Source: Spongilla lacustris
Lineage: Eukaryota > Porifera > Demospongiae > Spongillida > Spongillidae
Reading direction: 5' to 3'
DNA length: 64,000 nucleotides
Assembly (NCBI GenBank): GCA_949361645.1
Contig: OX442432.1
Location: 625,733-689,732 of the forward strand
Shown here: one piece after another, positions 1 through 10,594 of the stretch
Layout of the letters: each line of letters begins with the position of its first letter
Position numbering within the stretch: position 1 is the stretch's first letter
Made by a program: the position numbers and the translations under genes
The notes under the pieces: model-generated
What the model saw: only the letters and a program-made list of their open reading frames with translations
What the model was told of the DNA's origin: nothing
Databases searched by the model: none

Positions 1-349
1 ACTCCAGCTTCATTGCTGCTAGTCCTGTGAACTTCAGCTTCATTGCTGCTAGTCCTGTATACTCCAGCTTCATTGCTGCTAGTCCTGTGTACTCCAGCTT
101 CATTGCTGCTAGTCCTGTGAACTTCAGCTTCATTGCTGCTAGTCCTGTATACTCCAGCTTCATTGCTGCTAGTCCTGTGTACTCCAGCTTCACTGCTGCT
201 AGTCCTGTATACTCCAGCTTCATTGCTGCTAGTCCTGTGAACTCCAGCTTCATTGCTGCTAGTCCTGTGTACTTCAGCTTCATTGCTGCTAGTCCTGTAT
301 ACTCCAGCTTCATTGCTGCTAGTCCTGTGAACTTCAGCTTCACTGCTGC
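1..349 (-). repeat. 30-bp tandem repeat encoding an in-frame decapeptide (about 11 copies)
   Basis: The 30-bp unit (plus-strand core agtcctgtgaacttcagctt plus cattgctgct) repeats to the window edge. On the minus strand, in the same frame as the TPR exon, it encodes SSNEAEVHRT or SSNEAGVYRT. The period is a multiple of three, so the frame is kept. The substitutions alternate between E/H and G/Y at two positions. Confidence 0.9.
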
Positions 350-2573
350 TTGCTTTGTACTTGGTTGTGACCCCAGAACTGTGGGCATCATTGCTGTACA
401 CATCATTTGCTTTCACTTCAGAGCTGTGCATTGGTTTCAACCTCACTTGCTCCGCCCACTCATAGTAGACACACCCCCTATTATGGTATGCTGTAGACAG
501 GACTTGCCTGTCCTTGGACAGATGGAATACTTCTGAATAATGGTCAATTGCTTCCTTGTGTCGCTTATTCAACATCAACAGGTTGCCAAGGTTACCTTGT
601 GCCCTTGCTTGGCCGGCTGCATCACCGCCATATATGGCTTGATCTAGCGCCAATTTGAAGTTAACCTCGGCCAGTTTCAGATCCTCCATGCTCTGGTAGG
701 CAGTGCCAAGGTTGTTGTATGCCCTGCTGATAGCCTGTGGAGTGCTTTCATTTGCCACCGTGAGCTCCAGAGACTTCTTCAAATGGTAAAGAGCTTTGTC
801 CTTCTGATGGAGACCCAGGTAAGCATTCCCCATGTTCCCATGAGACCAGCCGAGGGAGACAAGATCGTCCACCTTCACTGCAAGCTTGGTTGATTCTTCA
901 TACTGTTCAAGAGCGCCAGAGTAGTCACCCATGGACTGCAGGACATTGCCAAGGCTGTTGTGGGCAGACAGCTTGCTCTTACCATCCAAAGCTGTCTGGA
1001 TGGCCTTACTGAATGCCTTCACTGCATTGACCATCTGGAAGGCTTGCTTCAGCACCGTTCCCTGCTTGGTGTACAGAGATGACACAGATGGCATCGTCAA
1101 CTTGAAGGAGCTGCAGGCATTGTTGGCTCCGTGGGTCTTGATAGCATCAAGGTATTGGTCTGCGGCACTAGAGTAGTCAGATCTGAGAGCAGAGATGTCC
1201 CCAAGGTACACGTGGGCCAGGGACGCATCTGCAGCTCTGTGGTGAGTGCGGGCAAGCCTCAGGTACTCTGTGAAGTGTTCCATGGCCAGGTGGTAGTTGG
1301 CCAGTTTGTAGTAGCCCAGACCCATCCCAAACTCCTTGGACAAAACAGCGTGGCAGTGTTGGGTGGTACAGGAGTGGTGGTGGTTAAGCTGCCCCAATAA
1401 CTGGATGATGTGCCTGTACTGTTCAGAACATAGACACTCAGCAGCTGAACTAAATATGGCTTCACTATCTTCACAGAGATTTATGTTTGACGTCGTACTG
1501 GGGAAAGTAGAGAGAGGAGGAGGAGGCATGGGTTTGGTGGAGATTTGTGTTGGGTACTCAGTATGAGTGCTCTGGGATGTGCATGTAGTCAGGTGATTAG
1601 TGGGTTGATTAGTGGCTCTTGGTGGCAGTGGACCACGCTTTGAAGCACTAGTACTCTGAGCTGTTGGGTTTAGTGGATTAGCACTACTACCCTCTCGGCC
1701 TGTCACAATGTCAGCCTTCTCAGTCTTGTACAATTTAGCAGCACAGAGTGTAGCACTGCGCACCAACTCTTGGTTGTGTGGGGAGGGGTTAGCCTCCTCA
1801 CTTGCGCATTCAACTTCAGTACTATGTGACCCTTGGCGTGGCAATTTTTTGTGTCCACGAACAAGTGACACTTCAACAGTTACATTACTGACACACACAC
1901 TTGGGATGACAGCACACAGTGATGTCATCAAGCTAGTGTGGGGGGCAGAGCATGGCAAAGGTGCACTGCTCCAGGACCCATCGTGCACATGGCAAGATGG
2001 CTGGTGAGTGTCTCTGGAAGAGAATGTGATAGGAGAAATGTACTGGTGATAGTAACTAAGTTGAATTGCCTTGTATATAGGTTTCTCAGATTTTCGTACA
2101 TTCCTTGTGTCAGATGCATTGACAAAAATGCAATGTATGACATAGTTGTTGCAATCCATTATCATTAGCAGTAGATAGATGTTATCCATGGAAAGTATAT
2201 TGATTATGAGGCATTTAATAATGCTTAATATCCACACTTGCATCATCAATTTATACAAAGCTTTCACTGGTACATCCACCACCTTTGAAAGTGCTCTTAC
2301 AATTACATTTTTAAAGGAGAGGGCTTTAATGACTGCCTCCTCTGCAAGTCCTCTGTGAGTACTCTTAGTGAGATATTCAACAACCATTTCATTCAATGTG
2401 CAGTCTGTCTTCTCACTAGCAGTAGTACTCATTGGGTGGTCAAGGGAAGGCAGGTGTGAGAGAAACTTGTGGATCTCATCAGTGCTGCAAAGCTTGATAA
2501 GAGGGCCAATGTGTTTAACCAAAAGACGAAGGAAGGGGTATGCATATGGTGTGTAGATCCTTGGCCAATCATC
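1..2573 (-). CDS. TPR-repeat protein, TTC28-like (partial, 3' part of gene, open at left edge)
   Basis: One uninterrupted minus-strand frame runs from an AG acceptor at 2574-2575 (first codons read DDWPRIY) to base 1 without a stop. Between about 1300 and 430 it encodes consecutive TPR helices, for example NSLGNVLQSMGDYSGALEQY, GNMGNAYLGLHQKDKAL, NNLGTAYQSMEDLKLAE and GNLGNLLMLNKRHKEAI, ending in TAYHNRGCVYYEWAEQ. The asparagine-leucine-glycine-asparagine TPR style resembles TTC28 and LGN-type scaffold proteins, so a protein-binding scaffold role is likely. The part from 2573 to 1500 is Ser/Thr/Pro-rich and I do not recognise a domain in it. From about 350 leftwards the frame enters a decapeptide array. 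Upstream exons, including the start, were not found. TPR identity is sure; the TTC28 assignment is tentative. Confidence 0.75.
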
Positions 2574-2865
2574 CTACACCAATATCAACACAGATAATAG
2601 GGAAATACATACAATTCAAAAATTAAACAAGGTACATGTGGTAGAGGTGTTACCCATGACCAAAGCTTTGTACACACCCAAGCAAAGAGATGGGAAGCAA
2701 CCATAATGACATGAAGCTTAAACATTCCTACTTTAATATCTCATATGTGAAGGATCACAGAGTTGTGTGCACTTCCCACAATTAGTAATAAATTTCAATG
2801 TTAACTTTTCACTCTGTCATTGATCTGTCCTGCACAGCAGGCAGAAATGCTTAATGTTTTGTTTG

Positions 2866-3052
2866 TATGCCCTAATGGTTGTATGCCCTAATGGTTGTAT
2901 GCCCTAATGGTTGTATGCCCTAATGGTTGTATGCCCTAATGGTTGTATGCCCTAATGGTTGTATGCCCTAATGGTTGTATGCCCTAATGGTTGTATGCCC
3001 TAATGGTTGTATGCCCTAATGGTTGTATGCCCTAATGGTTGTATGCCCTAAT
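2866..3052. repeat. 16-bp minisatellite, about 12 copies
   Basis: The unit gttgtatgccctaatg is repeated nearly perfectly. It lies just upstream of the 2573 acceptor, so it is probably in an intron of the TPR gene. Confidence 0.9.
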
Positions 3053-3386
3053 GTTCAGTTGCGCATGTAATATATCTTGTTATTGATTAAAATAAAAAAT
3101 GACATGTGCACCAACTTTTAAATTGACATGACGCTTGTTGAAAAGTTTGTAGACTCAATGGATTTGACAAAGCATGCATCACTACAGAATAGACTGTACA
3201 TACCCATAAGAAGAAACAACAAAAATTATCTTGTGTAACAGCCCGCCAGCCTTAGTCTTTACCGCCCCTTCGGACCCGCAACTGAATAGGTTAACACAGA
3301 CGAATTTGTGATCAGGCATAACTGCACAAGTACCATGCTCAGGCTATATTTTATTACAAGGGCGGATACAGAAGGGGGGGTCCAGA

Positions 3387-3471
3387 TCATATTCACAATC
3401 AATTTTCACCATACATGGTGTTATTGGGTGATAAATTGCCCGTGTATGGTGAAAATTGATTGTGAATATGA
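3387..3471. repeat. Perfect 29-bp inverted repeat with 27-bp loop (foldback/MITE-like)
   Basis: The left arm at 3387-3415 (starts tcatattcacaatcaatttt) is the exact reverse complement of 3443-3471. Beyond a few mismatched bases the pairing continues with ggtcc / ggacc and an outer gatacaga / tctgtatc. The outer pairing suggests a foldback transposon relic; a small hairpin RNA gene is the less likely alternative. Confidence 0.8.
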
Positions 3472-4240
3472 CGGACCCTCTCTGTATCAGTTTATACCGT
3501 TACTGCCCCTCCCTAAGTCATCGGATCCCCCCCCCCCCACCCCCCCACACACATTGTGAACAGATAGTTATACTTTTCGGACCCCTTCAGCTTGAATTGA
3601 AACGTGACCAACGCCTAGGCTACTATACTAGTACACGGAATTACAATTTCACCGTTCAAAAATTTTGTCCGAGTTATTTACGCTCATGTACGTGTACCTT
3701 AGAGTGTTCAACATTTGCACGACACAACTTGTATCCGAAGATTTTGTCCGCTGAGTAGGTACTAGTACTAGAAGAATCCATGATGTACTTTAACACGCTT
3801 ACGTGGCCATAATTTGCGATTGGCCACTCCCCAATTGTCTCGTGCCCAAACCCAATGCATCGATGAATACATTACCGCTATGCAAGCGTATAAATCATCC
3901 GCAGCTGCGATACTTGGGTCTGGGCACGAAACTACTTCGGAATAATAATAATAATTATTATTTTGCGAGGCATAAAATAACTTAATAGGTAACGTTTGTT
4001 TCTTTTAATAGGCGGTTTCTGGGTGGGTTTTTTTTTTTAAAACGTTATACATGTATTTCAGGAACGATATACTAGTTAATTTTCGACATGCCCTTATCCT
4101 CTTTGTACATGCAAAGCGTTTTAGAATTTAAAATCCCTCTGCGCTGGCCGTAACTAAGACTATCGAATCTAGGTGCCGAGGCGTAAAGGAGGCCGTGCCT
4201 GTATTAAGTTTTTGGACATGGTTTCAACTGCCACACGTAT

Positions 4241-4241
<1 letters not shown>

Positions 4242-4275
<34 letters not shown>
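4242..4275. repeat. G homopolymer, about 34 bp
   Basis: An uninterrupted run of G. A comparable C run lies at about 4971-4999. The exact lengths should be treated as uncertain in any assembly. Confidence 0.9.
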
Positions 4276-4276
<1 letters not shown>

Positions 4277-4968
4277 ACTGCTATTATCGGCGCGATACCA
4301 CTGATCTATCAGACCATATAGATAAGGCCAGCCGCATAGTGATTTGCATCACTGTTGATCTCTAGACTAAGAGGGAGGATCTAGAATACCAATTGTGATC
4401 TGAGACATCCCAGTACATTTTTGGTCGTCCCCAGAAACCATGTACCGATATTCATATGGGGGATATCCCCGGGATTCTCCCTAAATGTATAATGACAATA
4501 GTTTATTTTGCTATTAACCTTTCTATGCAATAATGAATCACTTTTGTACTGCTCAGCCCTACAAAAACATGCTGCAGTTCTATAAATGCAAGAGCAAGAT
4601 ACTAATGAATTCCAATGTGCAGAGAATGGAAATATACATGCCTTTTATACACATAACAACTTTTTAAATGTGTACTATAGTATTGGTTGTTATGAATAAT
4701 AAGCTGCACAATAAAAAATAATAATGATTAGATGCAGCGGTACTTACCAGAATTGCTGCAGTGTTTAGTTCCGGTACGTTCTGTGACTTGTGATTCATTT
4801 TCCGTTTCGTCCAACAAACTTCGATTTCCATCGAAATGGTCAGATCTCTCTGGGGGATATACTTGTTTACATTATGAATGCATCACGGATAAACAAATCC
4901 CCTCCATTTTATAATTATAACTATAGTCACCACTTATGTTGTGTACTCCGGTACAAGCTCTACTCAGT

Positions 4969-5000
<32 letters not shown>

Positions 5001-6103
5001 CACGTCTGTTAGTGTTCATGTTGCTGTACGTGTATAGGTAGCGTGCACATGATTAATACATGTACATGTATAATACGCTTACATGTACCCTGATAGAGCG
5101 ATGCGTTGACTTGTATAGGTTAAAGTTGTGCCTGAAACGTTAAAAAAAAAACTGATACTCACTCACGTATGTAGCTACATGTAGTTACACGATTCACAGC
5201 AGGATCGTTCATATATGATTTGTCAAACTGAAATGCTATAACCCACAAAAGGAAGCGGGTATTTTCCCCATATATTACGTGCACGAGAAATGGCCACCCG
5301 CCCTAGATACACTCAGTCAACATCCTTTTATATTTACACTACCCAGGATGGGGTTAGCACTTTTATTGAACGGTTCCATCAATGAAATAAATTTGGGGGG
5401 CAGTAAATTTTCTAAGTCTACACATCATTCATTTTAAAATCACTTATCTATAAATTTATATGCAATGATAATTTTATTTATTTATCAGTGGACACTGTTC
5501 CTTCCATATGCATGCTACCACGTTTTGTATTTTGGCAGTACATGTAAGTAGTTAACTGAAATCAAATGTCATATGTATGTATGTGTAGAGACATTGGTTA
5601 CAAGATTCTGCACACACAATGAAGTCATTTAAAACTGATCTCTGTTTTGTTTTTGTGACCCCAACTCCAACCTCCCCATTTGTAAAAAAAAAAAAAAAAA
5701 AAGGACCAAACGTCAAAGTTTGGGAGCAAGCACGGGCAGAAACTACAAGCAAGAGCTTTAAGGGAGAAGTATATCCTATGGTTTTGAAGAGGTCAAATCA
5801 CAAGGCATGGATGCCTCCTATCGGATAAAAGGGCCAGGGCTCGCCCCATCATCATGGATTGTTCCTAGAAATTTTATTTTAATTTAAAATATAATTATAA
5901 TTATAATGATATATATATCTCAGTTGTTACTGTTCAGAATCATATGGAATTGAAGTACAAGTACATGTAAGCAGAATTCAGGACAACACATTAGAATAAT
6001 AGAAAATCCCATTGGTACAGGGTCCACAGAAATACAGAACACATTGCGGATTGATAAGTAAATTTTAGTGTTTATTTTTTTTAAAGTCGAAAATTCGTTT
6101 TAT

Positions 6104-9100
6104 TCATAGCATCCATCTTTGTATCCATATACATACAAGAATAAGAACCAAAAGTATAAAGAAAACATAAACAGGTTGCACAATGTAGTCCATGTAATTG
6201 GGGAGCCCAGCTCCATCATTAATGTCCATCACTCTCCTCCATTTCCTTCTAGAGCCACCCAGACAAAGATTAGTTGCCCTAAGAATGGCAAAGGACATCT
6301 TTGCTCTGACCCAACCCGTTACTTCACTATGGGATTTTTTCCACATGTCAGCAATGCTTTCTCCTAAGTGGTTCACAAACATCCTGGCTTTGCGACCCAA
6401 AACACCATCCACTGACACTGCATGTCGCGCCTCAACTGTGTCCACATATTTCTTTTTTTTTCATGTGTTCGGCTGAAGAAAGCACAGCCTCAACATTGCG
6501 TTGCACATATGATTTGGCATCAGTGTCCACTACACATACATCAAAAAGTGTTACAACTTGGGGCTGCCAACAACCACGAACTCCTGAGAGCTGGAACATT
6601 GTTTTTGTCATCTGCTTCTCTTACAACTGGCTCTCGAATGACTTCTTTGTACGCAATTGAGGCCAGGTCTCCCAAAGCATCTCTTATTTCATTGTGCCTC
6701 TGGATAACTAGATCTCCTATGCTACAGTCAAGGGCATGTTCCATACTAGACTGGGAGCCACAACCATCACAAAAAGCAGGCATGTTTAATAAAGGGCGAT
6801 GGTATCTCAGTGCTAATGCATCCCGAAATTCAATGGAAGACAGATCGAAATGATGATGGGCAACAGGCATCACTGTCAACCACATAGATGTTTTACCATC
6901 TACAGCTCTCTGGATAGCTCGCTTCCTGTCATCATCAAAACTTTGCAAAACTGAGCTTAGACACTGCTATCTACCTCATGGTTCAGTTCCGAGCATACCT
7001 CAGTTAAATGCTGTTTATGGTCAAACAATGAAAAACAGAGTATCCTTGGTAGCCTGAACTATTTGGTTGGTGCATGACCTAGATGTTGTAAATGCATGTC
7101 GGGCCACTGAGACTGGGTTTCAGACTCCCATGCCACCAAGACAAGCAGGTAGTGAAAATAATTTGGTCTCAGGTTCACTCACTGATGCTTGAAACAAAGT
7201 TGGCCAAAAGGTCTGATTTATAACATCTTGCAATGTAGTAAAGAGCTTCTCACAGTTAGGTATAACTCTCTGTAGGTAGGACCACTCAAATTGCAGTGAC
7301 TTTGAGAGTGCAGCATGTGCAGCTTGAGGGTAATCATCAGCAGCTTCTCCCAGCCTATTTACTCTGGATACCCAGGTCTTCACTTCTCTTGGACAAAATC
7401 ATTCACTGCATCTTGTTCCCCAATAAAGCCGCCTAAGAAATGATAACCATTAACTATTTTTAATCCTAACTCTCCAAATAACTCTTTGGCAGCAAGTTCA
7501 TCTTTCGTATTGACGATTAACACTGTTTTACTGGGTTCTGGGTGATAGCCATAGTCTGGACCAAGTTGACACAATTTCACGAACCATTCCCCCAGTTTGG
7601 GAGTCATCTGCATACCAGTTTTGTATCCACTTATCCTGATTTGTGAGACTCTTAATTAGGGGTAGCAATGCTGCAGCATGGAAAGTGGGTCCCCTTGGGC
7701 AACCCCTTCTTTGCTTAGGATAAATTCAGAACTACCTTGCACTACTAATGACGCATAGCCTCGATAGGTGTTGAATAAGAAGCGAGCACAACGTGGCCAC
7801 TGAATCCTCAAGTTCCACAAAGCGGCTGATCTATTCAAAGAATTAAACGCATTTTTAGCATCCACAAGGAGTACTCCCCAACCATTTCCACAATGTTCTT
7901 CATACAATTTTCTGATAGCATGAACTGCTCCTTCAATTCCAGCTTGCAGCCCAGAGCATTGTTGACTAACACAATTCTTCAACATCAATGCCAGTAGCCT
8001 TAGCCATTACCTTTCCGATTAATCTTCTGATTACTGCTCCAATTGCAATGGGGCGAACTCCTGGGCACTTGTCCAATGCAATCAGACGACAGGACATTGA
8101 GTGCTTGAATATCCGTCCATTTCCCTATACCATTTGCTAGGTGTCTCACCAGATCAGCTATAGCATCACGCAACTTAGCACAATGTGATCCACACCTCAA
8201 AAGTAAATGTTGCCATTGAATTGCTGTAGAACCTTCTGGTCCAGCACCTCCATGAATTCTTCTTGCCATTTGCTCAACGAGAGATCCTGTTACATCAACA
8301 TCGGTAAGTGGGGGTAGATCATCACAGTCTAGGAAAGCTTGGACACCATTATGTGATGGTTCTGGATGTTTTTCTCACAGGATATCAAGAACAGATTTCG
8401 GACCACCATTCACAAGCTGAGAAGGGTGCAATATGCCTCCACTAAAGGCACGTTCTGTCAACCATCTAACAGCAGATTTGACCTCTCCTCTAAGCATCAA
8501 ACGTGAGAAGATTTTAAAAACATTATCCTTATTGTTCTCGCTTCTAGAAGAGTGTGATTTTGACCATTGTTTTGCGCATCTCACAAACTCATGCAGAAGT
8601 TGATCATAACACTGTTTTCTCCAAGTTTCAATTCGCCTTTTGAGAAGCCTGCGAATATCAACCCCTTTTCTGATCATGGTGTCACGTTGTAGCATCACAG
8701 ATATAAAGACAATAAGGTGCTCAGATGTTGCTGATCCCTTGTTGAGAAGTGTCACTTCCTCTGCCATGAGGTCAACAAATTCCCTCCCCACAGCGCCACT
8801 TGGTAAATCATAATGATGGCTTTTAATGGAGACAATTTTTCTCCAATATTGTTCCCATAACTGATCTGGATCACTACCCATGACATCATTAACAATTAAA
8901 GGTGCTCCAAAAGCTTGGTGTCAACAAATGTTGAATAAGAAGCATCAGGTGTGATTGGACCTGGAACAACCGATTAAGAGAGAGGGTTTACCATGTTCAC
9001 TTTGGTGGTATCATGATGAATATCTGAAACCAATGTATTTGCTGTACAGTTTGAAAGTCCTGACGAACCATCAGCACCCTAAGCAATAGGTTTAGGACAA

Positions 9101-9545
9101 GACAAAATACTGAATACAGGAGGCTTGTGAGATCCCACACAACGAGCCGTTAATGGGCCATGTTGGCGAATGAGTCCAGCAGCTGTAAGCTGGATTTTTC
9201 AACTACACACAGGACAAAGTGAACATCCAGAGCGTGCCTGATGGCAAGAAGGTGACGGCAAAGAGGAGTTCTGTAAACGAAATCTTTGCTTCCATATTGG
9301 TTCTCAAACCAGCAATCCTTGCATCCAAATCAGCAACTCTATCCTGTATAATTGAATTTTCTAGTAAAAAATTCTCTGATATCCAGCTCCAAGTAATTTT
9401 CAGGATTTTTCACACAGCCTTGAAGTCCTGAACAACCCGGACATTCAGATAATACATCGATTACTTGTCTATTAAAATGAAGCCCATGACAATCACGTGC
9501 ATATTTACTATTTTTATTTAGAATTTGCTTTTTCCCACTTGCCAA
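6104..9545 (-). mobile_element. Degenerate reverse-transcriptase retroelement (non-LTR-type RT, clade not assigned)
   Basis: The minus strand carries a decayed element read in several frames. In order: a Cys/His zinc-finger-like stretch near 9000-9250 (CSLCPVC, then GLIRQH); a conserved ARRIHGGAGPEG segment (about 8269); RT core segments with [14 protein letters not shown] (about 7860) and [10 protein letters not shown] (about 7690); an intact WYADDS active-site box (7603-7617); PEPSKTVLIV; ALSKSLQFEWSYLQRV; LPACLGGMGV; a CDGCG plus HNEIRDALGDL region (about 6700-6800); and a C-terminal ARMFVNHLGE stretch. The frame changes at least six times and stops interrupt the zinc-finger part, so it cannot make a full protein. 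I recall related RTs being abundant in cnidarian and sponge genomes but cannot name the clade. No terminal repeats or target-site duplication were found. Confidence 0.85.
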
Positions 9546-10594
9546 AATTCACTTCAATTAGTTCAACCACCCGACCAGCTAGTTTTCCAATTATTAGCTT
9601 CAATTCCTCCACAATTGTGTGAATAGTCTCCCATGTATTCACATCAGTTACCTGTATGCTCTTTAGGGACTAAAAGAATATCTCGTGTTGGTTCTCGCCT
9701 GTTGCCCAATAAAAATTTACCACTGGAAGCAGCAGTTTCCAATTTCTCTGAGGTAAGATCTAATTTCGACAGTAAAAGGAAATTAGATACAATACAAGAA
9801 CAATAAAGCCTTCCCGCCCTGTTTTGATTGGATTATAAATTCATCAATCAGGGGGAAGAAAGAAAAAAAACAGACTGGAGTAGACCCGCCGTCGTATGGC
9901 TTAAATTTTGTTTTGCAAGGCTTCATAAATTATAATGGGGCGTGCGCCCTTGTTGCATGTCTTCATAGGATACGTAAGATACGTCTGATCTCCTGGATGA
10001 TAAAACTTGCAATCAGACTGGAAACAATAACTTTCATAAGTGACTCTTTCCTTAGTATCATTACCCGCTGCTTCAGCATTCTTCAAAAGACGAATCTTCT
10101 CATAGGCTGATGTATAGTACGCTCGAACAGTTCTCGCAATAACACTCAAGATTTTATCTTGTTCTTTGCCCGGGGTAAATTTTTAATGAGATAATACCTC
10201 GTTAATCGCGCTATGAAGGTGAAATTTTTTCTTATGTAGCACACCCAACGGATACAACATTTGAACAATGTGCCATATATGTATATGTACTAAATATACG
10301 TACACATATACATTTGCTTCATTCCCTCGCAAAAAAAAACAATGCATGCAGATTTTTTTCAAATGAAATATACCCCTAAAGTCTAAACACATATCCATGT
10401 ATTGCCTAATCATTTTTTATTTGCCGTATGTTGTTGCCCTGTGAATTTAAAATCTCAAAACTAATTTTTATTGATGGAATCTTATTACAAAATGAAGTTA
10501 TTTCATATTTTCATACAGTATTGATGACCACTGGCCTGACAATTACAAAACACATCAACGAACACTGAAATTGAATGCACATATATGAAAACCA
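9546..10594. other. No supported gene; 3' flank of SCYL1
   Basis: I see no credible coding frame. The part nearest 10594 is the 3' UTR and flank of SCYL1, with a polyadenylation hexamer at 10467-10472. Confidence 0.6.
10467..10472 (-). promoter_or_regulatory. Polyadenylation signal AATAAA for SCYL1
   Basis: The minus strand reads AATAAA about 120 bp downstream of the SCYL1 stop codon. This is the canonical hexamer at a usual distance. Confidence 0.55.

Larger units (their letters stand above)
2574..6103. other. No supported gene (intron or intergenic)
   Basis: This stretch is AT-rich and lacks credible coding frames on either strand. It holds the 16-bp minisatellite, a perfect foldback (3387-3471), a G tract (4242-4275), a C tract (about 4971-4999) and an A tract near 5685-5702. 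Part of it is probably intron of the TPR gene. Confidence 0.6.

Noticed and set aside
9901..10149. 82-residue minus frame
   Set aside because: No recognised motif and no continuity with the RT element or SCYL1; probably random.
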